A DNA stretch of 64,000 nt from an uncultured Acidimicrobiaceae bacterium (lineage in GTDB: Bacteria > Actinomycetota > Acidimicrobiia > Acidimicrobiales > RAAP-2): contig CALJTY010000015.1 of NCBI GenBank assembly GCA_937975915.1, positions 1 to 64,000 on the forward strand, read 5' to 3'. The position numbers and the translations under genes were made by a program. Below are positions 34,101 through 41,757 of the stretch, one piece after another (position 1 is the stretch's first letter; each line of letters starts with the position of its first letter). The notes beneath the pieces are model-generated. The model was not told where the DNA came from. It did no database searches and saw only the letters and a list, made by a program, of their open reading frames with translations.

Positions 34101-35166
34101 CGGACTTTCACTTGCTACCCACCAACTCGTTGAGCTTGGTGAAGCAGTTGGAGTAATCGCGGCTCAGTCAATTGGTGAACCTGGAACTCAGCTCACCATG
34201 CGTACATTCCACTCCGGTGGTGTTACTGGCTCAGACATCACCCACGGTCTTCCACGCGTTGTTGAGCTCTTCGAAGCACGTACCCCGAAGGGTGCTGCGA
34301 TTGTTGCAGAACACTCTGGTGTTGTGCGCGTTGAACTCATTGGTCGTGAGAACAAGGTGACTGTTGTATCGAACGATGGCGAAATTCAGGAATCATCGAT
34401 TTCTATTGCTCGTCACCTTCTCGTACAAGATGGTCAAGAAGTTGAAGTTGGAACGCCACTCTGTGACGGACCACTCGACCCTAAGCTCATGATGAAATTC
34501 CGTGGTACTCGCGAAACTCAGCAGTACTTAACTGAAGAAGTTCAGAACGTTTACCGTGACCAAGGTGTATCGATTCACGACAAGCACATCGAACTTATTG
34601 TTCGTCAAATGACTCGTCGTGTTCAGATTGTTGACGCAGGTGACTCACACTGGCTCCCAGGAGCAATGGTGGACGTCAAGTTGTTCAACGACACTAACGA
34701 TGGCCTCGAAGCAGAAGCTAAGGAAGTTGCCGACGGTCGTGCCCAGTTGATGGGTATTACCAAGGCTTCACTGGCAACTGACTCATGGCTCTCAGCGGCT
34801 TCCTTCCAGGAAACCACTCGAGTGCTTACAGAAGCTGCCATCGAAGGAAAGCGTGACCACCTTGTAGGTCTGAAGGAAAACATCATTATTGGTAAGTTGA
34901 TTCCTGCCGGATCGGGCCTTGAGTACTACAACAAGCGCGAACTCCGTCTCGACATGCCAGATGCTGAACTTCTGCCTGCTTGGGCTCAGGTTTCTGACGA
35001 TGACCTCGACTTGGCCAGCCTTTTGGGCGAAATCCAGGGCGATGACAGCTTTAAGGACGAATTTGCCGATGTTTTCTCACGAGGAACCGCTACGTATGAC
35101 GAATCAGCGGCCCTTCTTGAAGATGAGGCCCCAAAGCCTGAAGATGAAGGCGGCATAGCTCTCTAA
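31138..35166 (+). CDS. rpoC: DNA-directed RNA polymerase subunit beta-prime
   Basis: A 1342-residue subunit. The N-terminal zinc finger has C62, C64, C77 and C80; the catalytic Mg motif is NADFDGDQ with D556, D558 and D560; a second cysteine cluster appears in CDALQGVCAACYG. A charged coiled-coil insertion (about 165-240) is the actinobacterial hallmark used here for placement. The ATG overlaps the rpoB TGA. A GC hairpin and the rpsL promoter follow. Confidence 0.98.
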   Translation: MSPLDVNQFEELSIGLATASNIRSWSSGEVKKPETINYRTLRPEKDGLFCEKIFGPQKAWECACGKYKRVRFKGIVCERCGVEVTSDKVRRDRMGHIALSAPVVHIWYLRGTRSWLAYLLMGTLPKEELKAKQLEKVIYFAAHMVTHVEIDRRHEDLSDLRQGLSDELIEIAEREVKALDTKLKDIEARAAKLESEGAKETELRALQRGTEKELDAVRSRFAEERELAKQAFDTFEGLHSRQIIEDEVLYREMEFRYGEYFEGGMGANAILQLIDRMDLDEEEKVMREMIDAKDGRKPLSAQRHAKFLKRLAIVQSFNRRDDQGRRLNDPRAMILEAVPVIPPDLRPMVQLDGGRFATSDLNDLYRRVINRNNRLKRLLDLGAPDIIVNNEKRMLQEAVDALFDNGRRGRPVAGQSGRPLKSLSDMLKGKQGRFRQNLLGKRVDYSGRSVIVVGPQLKLHQCGLPKMMALELFKPFVMKRLIETQMAQNIKSAKRMVERRKAVVWDVLEEVIREHPVLLNRAPTLHRLGIQAFEPVLVDGKAIQIHPLVCKAFNADFDGDQMAVHVPLSAEAQAEARILMLSTNNIFTPATGRPITEPAQDMVFGAYYLTLPADAEVENPPVFRHVFEIENALADKVIGLRSPIQIRPLEGSSLAMRLELAGIETKGVNRQLVTTPGRVFFNEALPFGFRFVNELIGKNATPIGTIVEEISGNFGRHEVAEALDAIKSLGFRYATKSGLTISIDDVVTTPEKAEILNKYEEQAAKVETNYKRGVIVDDERRQQEIEIWTNANKEVGDATDRAMNAKFDNPIRMMVDSGARGNSQQIRQIAAMKGLVSNPRGEMIPRPIKSSFREGLSVLEYFISTHGTRKGLGDTALRTADSGYLTRRLVDVAQELIVKEFDCATTRGMWIEHVAADTRGQRAHLETKLWGRVVSEPVTLSDGTTIEAGVMLMADDVERLRDDSAVTRVRVRTTLTCDALQGVCAACYGLSLATHQLVELGEAVGVIAAQSIGEPGTQLTMRTFHSGGVTGSDITHGLPRVVELFEARTPKGAAIVAEHSGVVRVELIGRENKVTVVSNDGEIQESSISIARHLLVQDGQEVEVGTPLCDGPLDPKLMMKFRGTRETQQYLTEEVQNVYRDQGVSIHDKHIELIVRQMTRRVQIVDAGDSHWLPGAMVDVKLFNDTNDGLEAEAKEVADGRAQLMGITKASLATDSWLSAASFQETTRVLTEAAIEGKRDHLVGLKENIIIGKLIPAGSGLEYYNKRELRLDMPDAELLPAWAQVSDDDLDLASLLGEIQGDDSFKDEFADVFSRGTATYDESAALLEDEAPKPEDEGGIAL

Positions 35167-35178
35167 CGACAAGATCTT

Positions 35179-35202
35179 GCCACCGGCCCCAGGGTCGGTG
35201 GC
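35179..35202 (+). terminator. GC-rich hairpin after rpoC
   Basis: GCCACCGGCC (35179-35188), CCAG, GGTCGGTGGC (35193-35202), ten pairs with one G-T, 12 bases after the rpoC stop. There is no T-run, so it is at best a weak intrinsic terminator. Confidence 0.5.
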
Positions 35203-35206
35203 GGGC

Positions 35207-35245
35207 TTGCCGTTCTAAGGGGTTTTGTCGTAAGATAGAAAGTCC
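35207..35245 (+). promoter_or_regulatory. Promoter of the rpsL-rpsG-fusA-tuf unit
   Basis: TTGCCG (35207-35212), 18 bases, TAAGAT (35231-35236). The 15 bases TAAGATAGAAAGTCC (35231-35245) match the rplM promoter at 56661-56675 at 14 positions. Confidence 0.65.
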
Positions 35246-35300
35246 GCGCGCCGGAATCATCCGGTTCGCCTAAGTACGAATAAAAAAGAAGAGGTTCCGC

Positions 35301-35672
35301 GTGCCCACAATTGCACAGTTGGTCCGAAAGGGTCGACAGGACAAGAAAACCAAGACCAAGACACCGGCGCTTAAGGGCGCCCCTCAACGTCGTGGTGTGT
35401 GCACCCGTGTTCACACGGTTACACCAAAGAAGCCGAACTCAGCACTTCGTAAGGTTGCACGTGTGCGCCTTACATCAGGTGTTGAAGTCACTGCCTACAT
35501 CCCAGGTGTAGGACACAACCTCCAAGAGCACTCAATCGTGCTCGTGCGTGGTGGACGTGTGAAGGACCTTCCAGGTGTTCGTTACAAGATCATTCGCGGT
35601 GCACTTGACACATCAGGTGTTCGTGACCGCAAGCAGGCCCGTAGTCGCTACGGTGCCAAGAGGGAGAAATAA
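35301..35672 (+). CDS. rpsL: 30S ribosomal protein uS12
   Basis: A 123-residue decoding-centre protein. The loops that contact the A-site, TPKKPNSALRK and GGRVKDLPGVRY, are unaltered at the positions where streptomycin-resistance substitutions arise. The GTG start at 35301 follows GAGG. The stop overlaps the rpsG start as TAATG, so the pair is translationally coupled. It is the first gene of the str operon. Confidence 0.98.
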   Translation: MPTIAQLVRKGRQDKKTKTKTPALKGAPQRRGVCTRVHTVTPKKPNSALRKVARVRLTSGVEVTAYIPGVGHNLQEHSIVLVRGGRVKDLPGVRYKIIRGALDTSGVRDRKQARSRYGAKREK

Positions 35673-36142
35673 TGCCTCGTAAAGGCCCCGCCGTACGTCG
35701 TGAAGTTCCACTTGACCCGATTTACAAGTCGGTTCTCGTAACGCAAATTACGAACAAGATTCTTGAGCGCGGTAAGCGCACAATCGCTGAGCGCATTGTC
35801 TACTCAGCACTTGAGCAGGTTGAAGCAAAGACTGGTACTGACCCAGTCGCAACGCTGAAGCGTGCACTCGAAAACGTTCGCCCAGAGCTTGAAGTACGTA
35901 GCCGCCGCGTTGGTGGAACTACTTACCAAGTTCCTGTTGAAGTTCGCCCACGTCGTTCAACGACACTCGGTATTCGCTGGTTGACTGACTACGCGAAGAA
36001 CCGTCGTGAAAAGACAATGGCTGACCGCCTTGCTGCAGAAATCATCGACGCATCAAATGGTGTTGGTGCTGCTGTTAAGCGTCGTGAAGACATGGCCAAG
36101 ATGGCCGAATCCAACAAAGCCTTCGCGCACTACCGCTGGTAA
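35672..36142 (+). CDS. rpsG: 30S ribosomal protein uS7
   Basis: A 156-residue protein of standard length, starting MPRKGPAVRREVPLDPIY, with the RNA-binding segments GGTTYQVPVEVRP and LGIRWLTDYAK. It nucleates assembly of the 30S head and, in many bacteria, represses the str operon. Its ATG overlaps the rpsL stop; fusA follows after 18 bp. Confidence 0.98.
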   Translation: MPRKGPAVRREVPLDPIYKSVLVTQITNKILERGKRTIAERIVYSALEQVEAKTGTDPVATLKRALENVRPELEVRSRRVGGTTYQVPVEVRPRRSTTLGIRWLTDYAKNRREKTMADRLAAEIIDASNGVGAAVKRREDMAKMAESNKAFAHYRW

Positions 36143-36160
36143 TCAAAGAGAGTTATTGAA

Positions 36161-38248
36161 ATGACCGATCGCGAGATCTCACTAGACAAGGTGCGCAACA
36201 TTGGCATCATGGCGCACATTGACGCCGGTAAGACCACGACCACTGAGCGCATTCTTTACTACACCGGTAAGAACTACAAAATTGGTGAAGTTCACGAAGG
36301 CGCGGCAACCATGGACTGGATGGTCCAAGAGCAAGAGCGTGGAATCACCATTACTTCTGCTGCCACCACCTGTATGTGGAACGGTCACCGAATCAACATC
36401 ATTGACACCCCGGGACACGTTGACTTCACTGTTGAAGTAGAGCGTTCACTTCGTGTTCTTGACGGTGCTGTTGCAGTATTTGACGCCGTTGCCGGTGTTG
36501 AACCACAGACCGAAACCGTATGGCGTCAAGCGAACAAGTACAACGTTCCACGTATTTGCTTCGTTAACAAGATGGACCGTACCGGAGCTGACTTCTTTCG
36601 CTGTGTAGAAATGATCGAAGACCGTCTTGACTGCGTTCCTGCAGTTATTCAGCTACCTATTGGTGCTGAAGGTGACTACCTCGGAATCATCGACATCTGC
36701 TCAATGACTGCAACGATCTACCACGATGACAAGGGCGAGAAGCTCGAAGTTGTTGAGATCCCTGCTGAGTACAAGGCTCAGGCCGACGAGTACCGCGCAA
36801 AGTTGCTTGACATTCTCACCACATTTGACGACGAGCTCATGGAAAAGATGCTCGAAGAAAAAGAAATCACTACTGCTGACGTGCGTCGTGCACTTCGCGT
36901 AGGAACTCTTGACGGTCACTGTGTTCCAATTCTTAACGGAACTGCATTTAAGAACAAGGGTGTTCAGCCAATGCTTGACGCTGTTGTTGACTTCCTCCCA
37001 TCACCTGTTGACCTTCCACCTACTGAAGGAACAAAGCCAGGTAAGGAAGATGTTCTGTACCGTAAGGCTGACGACAAAGAACCATTCGCAGCTCTTGCAT
37101 TCAAGATCATGACTGACCCGTACGTGGGTAAGTTGATTTACCTTCGCGTGTACTCAGGAACACTCCAAAAGGGTGACACTGTAATTAACACGACTAAGGG
37201 AATGAAGAAGGAGCGACTTGGTCGCCTTTTGTTGATGCACGCTAACGAGCGTCAAGACATCGACACCATCCGCACCGGTGACATCATTGCTGCTGTTGGT
37301 CTTAAGCAAGTAACTACTGGTGACACCCTCAGTGACATGGACAATCCGATTCAGCTCGAAACACTCGTGTTCCCAGAGCCAGTTATCCACGTTGCTGTTG
37401 AACCTAAGACCAAGGCTGACCAAGAAAAGCTTGGTAAGGCTCTGTACTCACTTTCAGAAGAAGACCCAACGTTCCGTGTTCGCACCGACGAAGAAACTGG
37501 TCAGACAGTTATCTCGGGAATGGGTGAACTCCACTTGGAAGTTCTTGTTGACCGAATGCTTCGTGAATTCGCAGTGGATGCCAACGTTGGTAAGCCACAG
37601 GTTGCGTACCGTGAAACAATTCGCAAGACCGTAACCAAGGTTGAAGAGAAGTATGTTCGCCAGACCGGTGGTAAGGGTCAGTATGGTCACGTTGTTATCA
37701 CCATGGAGCCAACTGGTCCTGGTGGCGGTTACGAATTCGTCGATGAAATTTCCGGTGGTGTTATTCCGAAGGAATACATTGGACCGGTTAACCAGGGAAT
37801 TACTGAAGCACTTACTTCAGGTGTTCTTGCTGGCTACCCAGTTGTAGACGTACGTGTACGTCTTACCTTTGGTAGCTACCACGACGTTGACTCTTCAGAA
37901 ATGGCATTCAAAATCGCGGGTTCAATCGCGGTGAAGAAGGCCGCTCGCTTGGCTAGTCCAGTGCTCCTTGAGCCTGTTATGGCCGTAGAAGTGGTAACGC
38001 CAGAGGACTACATGGGTGACGTTATTGGAGACCTCTCCAGTCGCCGAGGCCGTGTAGAAGGTATGGAGCAGAAGGGCAATAGCCAAGCAATCAGGGCACT
38101 TGTGCCACTAGCTGATATGTTCGGCTACGCTACTGACCTGCGTTCTCGCACCCAAGGGCGCGCGACGTACAGCATGCAGTTCCATTCGTACGCAGAAGTG
38201 CCCGAGTCGATCGCTAAGGAGATCGTCGCCAAGGCTACAGGCGCGTAA
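36161..38248 (+). CDS. fusA: Elongation factor G
   Basis: A 695-residue translocase GTPase. The G-domain motifs are AHIDAGKTTTTERIL, DTPGHVDFT and NKMDRTG; domains II to V follow in order with the usual length. It moves tRNA-mRNA through the ribosome after peptide bond formation. AGAG near the ATG is a weak ribosome site. tuf lies 109 bp downstream behind a structured leader. Confidence 0.98.
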   Translation: MTDREISLDKVRNIGIMAHIDAGKTTTTERILYYTGKNYKIGEVHEGAATMDWMVQEQERGITITSAATTCMWNGHRINIIDTPGHVDFTVEVERSLRVLDGAVAVFDAVAGVEPQTETVWRQANKYNVPRICFVNKMDRTGADFFRCVEMIEDRLDCVPAVIQLPIGAEGDYLGIIDICSMTATIYHDDKGEKLEVVEIPAEYKAQADEYRAKLLDILTTFDDELMEKMLEEKEITTADVRRALRVGTLDGHCVPILNGTAFKNKGVQPMLDAVVDFLPSPVDLPPTEGTKPGKEDVLYRKADDKEPFAALAFKIMTDPYVGKLIYLRVYSGTLQKGDTVINTTKGMKKERLGRLLLMHANERQDIDTIRTGDIIAAVGLKQVTTGDTLSDMDNPIQLETLVFPEPVIHVAVEPKTKADQEKLGKALYSLSEEDPTFRVRTDEETGQTVISGMGELHLEVLVDRMLREFAVDANVGKPQVAYRETIRKTVTKVEEKYVRQTGGKGQYGHVVITMEPTGPGGGYEFVDEISGGVIPKEYIGPVNQGITEALTSGVLAGYPVVDVRVRLTFGSYHDVDSSEMAFKIAGSIAVKKAARLASPVLLEPVMAVEVVTPEDYMGDVIGDLSSRRGRVEGMEQKGNSQAIRALVPLADMFGYATDLRSRTQGRATYSMQFHSYAEVPESIAKEIVAKATGA

Positions 38249-38285
38249 GAAATTCCGGGAAACCGGAGAAATGGTCCAAACCGTA

Positions 38286-38357
38286 GTCGGGGAGGACCGA
38301 AACCAACCCGACTGATTCGCGGGAATCAGTCACTAGAGAGAAAGTTAGTCCCCGACA
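38286..38357 (+). promoter_or_regulatory. Structured leader of tuf
   Basis: GTCGGGGA (38286-38293) is the exact complement of TCCCCGAC (38349-38356), which ends one base before the tuf ATG. Enclosed is a 9-bp hairpin GACTGATTC/GAATCAGTC with a GCGG loop (38310-38331). Closing the outer helix would bury the start region. Formation and any regulator are inference. Confidence 0.6.
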
Positions 38358-39545
38358 ATGGCAAAGCAAAAGTTCGAGCGCAATAAGCCTCACGTAAATA
38401 TTGGAACAATGGGTCACATTGACCACGGTAAGACCACTCTTACTGCGGCAATCACCAAGGTTCTTTCAGACCGCGTACCAGGTTCAGCCTTTACGCCTTT
38501 CGACCAGATCGACAAGGCCCCTGAAGAGAAGGCCCGTGGTATCACTATTTCTATTGCTCACGTTGAGTACGAGACGGAAAAGCGTCACTACGCACACGTT
38601 GACATGCCAGGCCACGCTGACTATGTGAAGAACATGATCACTGGTGCTGCACAGGTCGACGGAGCAATCCTTGTAGTTTCAGCAACAGATGGTCCTATGC
38701 CACAGACTCGCGAGCACGTGTTGCTTGCTCGTCAGGTTGGTGTTCCATTCATCGTTGTTGCACTTAACAAGTCAGACGTTGTTGAAGACGAAGAGCTCCT
38801 TGAGCTCGTTGAGATGGAAGTTCGTGAACTTCTTTCTAGCTACGACTTCCCAGGCGACGACACACCAATCGTTCGTGTTTCAGCGCTTAAGGCACTTGAA
38901 GGCGACACTGCATGGGGTGACAAGATCATGGAGCTCATGGCTGCAGTCGACGACTACATCCCAGAGCCACAGCGCGCTACTGACAAGCCATTCCTTATGT
39001 CGATTGAAGACGTTATGTCAATCACAGGACGTGGAACTGTTGTAACCGGAAAGGTTGAGCAGGGAATCGTTAAGGTTGGAGACGAAGTAGAAATCGTTGG
39101 ACTTCGTGACACCACTAAGACAACTGTTACTGGAATCGAAATGTTCCGTAAGCTTCTCGACGAAGGCCAGGCTGGAGACAACCTTGGTGCACTTCTTCGT
39201 GGAACTAAGAAGGAAGAAGTTGAGCGCGGGCAGGTTCTTTGCAAGCCAGGTTCAATTACTCCTCACACAGTGTTCGAAGCATCTGTTTATGTTCTTACCA
39301 AGGAAGAAGGAGGACGTCACAAGCCGTTCTTCGCTAACTACCGTCCACAGTTCTACTTCCGTACAACTGACGTAACCGGTACCGTTGAGCTTCCTGCAGG
39401 CACAGAAATGGTTATGCCTGGAGACAACACTGAAATGACCGTAACTTTGGGTAAGCCAATCGCGATGGAAGAGGGTCTTACCTTCTCAATCCGCGAAGGT
39501 GGCCGTACCGTTGGTTCTGGTCGTGTCGTAAAGATCCTGAAGTAG
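38358..39545 (+). CDS. tuf: Elongation factor Tu
   Basis: A 395-residue GTPase that delivers aminoacyl-tRNA to the ribosome. Motifs are GHIDHGKTTLT, DMPGHADYVKNMITGAAQ and NKSD; the switch I segment RGITISIAHVEYE is normal. The residue before PGH is Met, at the position of E. coli Cys81. It follows fusA and is followed after 7 bp by rpsJ, so rpsJ belongs to this unit. Only one tuf copy is in the window. Confidence 0.98.
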   Translation: MAKQKFERNKPHVNIGTMGHIDHGKTTLTAAITKVLSDRVPGSAFTPFDQIDKAPEEKARGITISIAHVEYETEKRHYAHVDMPGHADYVKNMITGAAQVDGAILVVSATDGPMPQTREHVLLARQVGVPFIVVALNKSDVVEDEELLELVEMEVRELLSSYDFPGDDTPIVRVSALKALEGDTAWGDKIMELMAAVDDYIPEPQRATDKPFLMSIEDVMSITGRGTVVTGKVEQGIVKVGDEVEIVGLRDTTKTTVTGIEMFRKLLDEGQAGDNLGALLRGTKKEEVERGQVLCKPGSITPHTVFEASVYVLTKEEGGRHKPFFANYRPQFYFRTTDVTGTVELPAGTEMVMPGDNTEMTVTLGKPIAMEEGLTFSIREGGRTVGSGRVVKILK

Positions 39546-39552
39546 TCCGGTC

Positions 39553-39876
39553 ATGGCCGAACCACGTCAAATGATCAGAATTCGGCTTAAGGCCTTCGAC
39601 CACGGTGTCCTAGACCAGTCCACCGCGAAAATCGTGCAAACGGTTGAGCGTACGAACGCACGTGTGCAGGGCCCAGTGCCACTGCCCACCGAAAAGCACC
39701 GTTATACGGTGGTTCGTGGACCTCACAAGCACAAAGACTCACGTGAACACTTCGAAATGCGTGTTCACAAGCGTCTTTTGGACATTGTTGACCAGACCCC
39801 TAAGACGGTAGATGCGCTTCAGCGCCTCGACCTTCCAGCGGGTGTGGACATCGAAATCAAGATCCGCACAAACTAA
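39553..39876 (+). CDS. rpsJ: 30S ribosomal protein uS10
   Basis: A 107-residue protein with IRIRLKAFDHGVLDQS and the loop GPVPLPTEKHRYTVVRGPHKHKDSRE. Besides its 30S role, S10 (NusE) joins the NusB antitermination complex. The ATG at 39553 is only 7 bp after tuf; an internal ATG six codons later is a possible alternative. Unusually, a strong terminator separates it from rplC. Confidence 0.97.
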   Translation: MAEPRQMIRIRLKAFDHGVLDQSTAKIVQTVERTNARVQGPVPLPTEKHRYTVVRGPHKHKDSREHFEMRVHKRLLDIVDQTPKTVDALQRLDLPAGVDIEIKIRTN

Positions 39877-39888
39877 GTACTTTTCGAG

Positions 39889-39925
39889 AGACCCCGCCGG
39901 CGCCTTTGCGCTGGCGGGGTCTTTT
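39889..39925 (+). terminator. Intrinsic terminator after rpsJ
   Basis: AGACCCCGCCGGCGC (39889-39903), loop CTTT, then GCGCTGGCGGGGTCT (39908-39922), 15 pairs with one G-T, followed by TTT. It begins 12 bases after the rpsJ stop and closes the str-tuf-rpsJ unit before rplC. Confidence 0.9.
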
Positions 39926-39935
39926 GATGTATTGT
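39906..39935 (+). promoter_or_regulatory. Candidate promoter of the rplC ribosomal superoperon
   Basis: TTGCGC (39906-39911), 18 bases, TATTGT (39930-39935); the -35 lies inside the rpsJ terminator stem. The TTGC-type -35 and 18-base spacing match rpsL and rplM. The predicted start is near 39942. Confidence 0.45.
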
Positions 39936-39941
39936 AAGTAT

Positions 39942-40122
39942 CCCTGTCATTCGTGGTGGGGAGCAGAATTTAGGTTCTGCTGCACAACAGAAGTGTTTGA
40001 TCGCCTCAGCAATGAGGGACGTCAAACCAAACAAGTCGAGCGCTCCGTTCGGGTTTTATGGCCCGGCGGAGCGTCTGTGTGTCGGGTGACCGACGTACAG
40101 ATATTAGAAAGAGGGAATTACC
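39942..40122 (+). promoter_or_regulatory. Structured leader of rplC
   Basis: About 180 bases without a convincing gene but with four hairpins: AGCAGAA/TTCTGCT (39962-39981), CCTCA/TGAGG with a GCAA loop (40004-40017), a long CGCTCCG/CGGAGCG stem with inner CGGG/CCCG (40041-40073), and GTCGG/CCGAC with a GTGA loop (40081-40094). Leaders of S10 operons bind L4 in some bacteria; rplD (L4) is the second gene here. The regulator is inferred. Confidence 0.55.
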
Positions 40123-40782
40123 GTGACGGCCAAAGCGATCGTCGGCGAGAAGGTGGGCATGACCCAGGTTTGGGATGACCAAAACCGGGCCATACCAGTG
40201 ACAGTTGTTCGTGTCAGCCCAGCTCGAGTCGTCCAAGTAAAGACTCCCGAGAAGGAGGGCTACTCAGCTCTTCAAGTGACGTGGGGAACCCGTCGCGCAT
40301 CAACAGTTACGAAGCCTGAACAAGGTCACTTCGAAAAAGCTGGTGTTGCTCCAGGTAAGAAGCTCGTAGAGCTTCGCCTCGACGACGTAACTGGTTACGA
40401 AGTGGGTCAAGAGATTCTTGTTGACACCTTTGAAAAGGGCGAAATGATTGACGCCACTGCAGTGAGCAAGGGTAAGGGTTTTGCCGGTGGAATGAAGCGT
40501 CACAACTTCGGTGGTCAGGGTGCATCGCACGGTAACCACAAGCACCACCGTGCTCCTGGTTCAATCGGTGCATGTTCAACACCAGGTCGTGTGTTTAAGG
40601 GTCAGAAGATGGCCGGACGCATGGGTGGCGGACAAGTTACAACTACCAACCTCGAAGTAATTGGTGTTGACGTTGAGCGCAGCCTCGTTCTCGTGAAGGG
40701 TGCAGTTCCTGGCCCACGCGGTGGCGTTGTTGTACTTCGTACATCAGTGAAGAATCCTATGAAGGCTGGAGGCAAGCGATGA
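40123..40782 (+). CDS. rplC: 50S ribosomal protein uL3
   Basis: A 219-residue protein. It begins AKAIVGEKVGMTQVWDD and carries the peptidyl-transferase-facing loop MKRHNFGGQGASHGNHKHHR, whose glutamine is a known methylation site in other bacteria. The GTG start at 40123 follows GAGGG. It is the first gene of a unit running without promoter-sized gaps through map, since rpsJ is cut off by a terminator. It overlaps rplD as ATGA. Confidence 0.97.
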   Translation: MTAKAIVGEKVGMTQVWDDQNRAIPVTVVRVSPARVVQVKTPEKEGYSALQVTWGTRRASTVTKPEQGHFEKAGVAPGKKLVELRLDDVTGYEVGQEILVDTFEKGEMIDATAVSKGKGFAGGMKRHNFGGQGASHGNHKHHRAPGSIGACSTPGRVFKGQKMAGRMGGGQVTTTNLEVIGVDVERSLVLVKGAVPGPRGGVVVLRTSVKNPMKAGGKR

Positions 40783-41459
40783 GCGATGTCTTTACTCTCC
40801 GTGGTCCTGTAAAGAAGGATCGTCCAGAGCCGGCGAAGCGTTCAGTTGAGCGTAAGTCGATCGATGGAAAAGCACTTGGCAAAGTTGCCCTAGAGCCAAC
40901 AATGTTCGGTATTGAACCAAACATGGCTGTACTGCACCAAGTCATCAAGGCTCAGCTTGCTGCAAAGCGCGCTGGAACACAGTCAACCAAGACTCGTAAA
41001 GAAGTCCGTGGTGGTGGAAAGAAGCCATTCAACCAAAAGGGAACTGGTGGAGCACGTCAGGGAACAATCCGTGCGCCTCACTACCCAGGTGGTGGAATTG
41101 CTCTTGGACCTAAGCCTCGTAAGTACGACCAGAAGACTCCTAAGAAGATGATCCGTCTGGCTCTCTACTCAGCTCTTTCAGACCGTGCACAACTCGAGCG
41201 CGTTGCTCTTATTGACAACTTCGAAAAGTGGGCACTGCCTAAGACAAAGGACGCTGTTTCAGCTCTAAGCGCACTTGGTCTTGAAGGCAAGGTTTTGGTT
41301 GTTCTAAGTCGCGAAGACGCAGTGGCATTCCACTCGTTCAAGAACTTGCCACACGTCAAGACTGTTGACGCTGGCGAACTGAACGCTTACGACATTCTCG
41401 AAAACGACTGGATCCTCTTTACGGACTCCACTCTTCCAGTTGCTAAGGAGACCAACTAA
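40779..41459 (+). CDS. rplD: 50S ribosomal protein uL4
   Basis: A 226-residue protein. Its tunnel-lining loop reads GGGKKPFNQKGTGGARQGT followed by the APHYPGGGIALGPKPR segment. An N-terminal extension of about 20 residues precedes the core. L4 lines the exit tunnel and represses its own operon in some bacteria. It is coupled to rplC by ATGA and to rplW by TAATG. Confidence 0.97.
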   Translation: MSDVFTLRGPVKKDRPEPAKRSVERKSIDGKALGKVALEPTMFGIEPNMAVLHQVIKAQLAAKRAGTQSTKTRKEVRGGGKKPFNQKGTGGARQGTIRAPHYPGGGIALGPKPRKYDQKTPKKMIRLALYSALSDRAQLERVALIDNFEKWALPKTKDAVSALSALGLEGKVLVVLSREDAVAFHSFKNLPHVKTVDAGELNAYDILENDWILFTDSTLPVAKETN

Positions 41460-41749
41460 TGCGCGATGCAATGAGCGTTCTCATCCGTCCTGTCGTGTCT
41501 GAAAAGACATACGCATTGATGGAAAACCACACGTACGTTTTCATCGTGGACCCTAAGGCCACGAAGGTAGACGTTCGCAATGCCGTTGAGCAGGCTTTCA
41601 ATGTGAAGGTCACCAACGTCAACACACTCAACCGCAAGGGTAAGACAACTAAGAATCGTCGTACCGGTGTTACTGGATCTCGTCCAGCAACTAAGCGGGC
41701 CATTGTCACCCTCAAACAGGGCGACTCGATCAACCTCTTTGAGAACTAA
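41459..41749 (+). CDS. rplW: 50S ribosomal protein uL23
   Basis: A 96-residue protein at the tunnel exit, where signal recognition particle and trigger factor dock. The core shows IRPVVSEKTYALMENHTYVFIV and the basic loop NRKGKTTKNRRTG. It overlaps rplD by one base (TAATG); rplB follows after 8 bp. Confidence 0.97.
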   Translation: MRDAMSVLIRPVVSEKTYALMENHTYVFIVDPKATKVDVRNAVEQAFNVKVTNVNTLNRKGKTTKNRRTGVTGSRPATKRAIVTLKQGDSINLFEN

Positions 41750-41757
41750 GGACAGCT

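Noticed and set aside
39906..40178. 90-codon frame across the rplC leader
   Set aside because: It begins inside the rpsJ terminator, runs through four hairpins and overlaps rplC; the RNA structure explains the region better.
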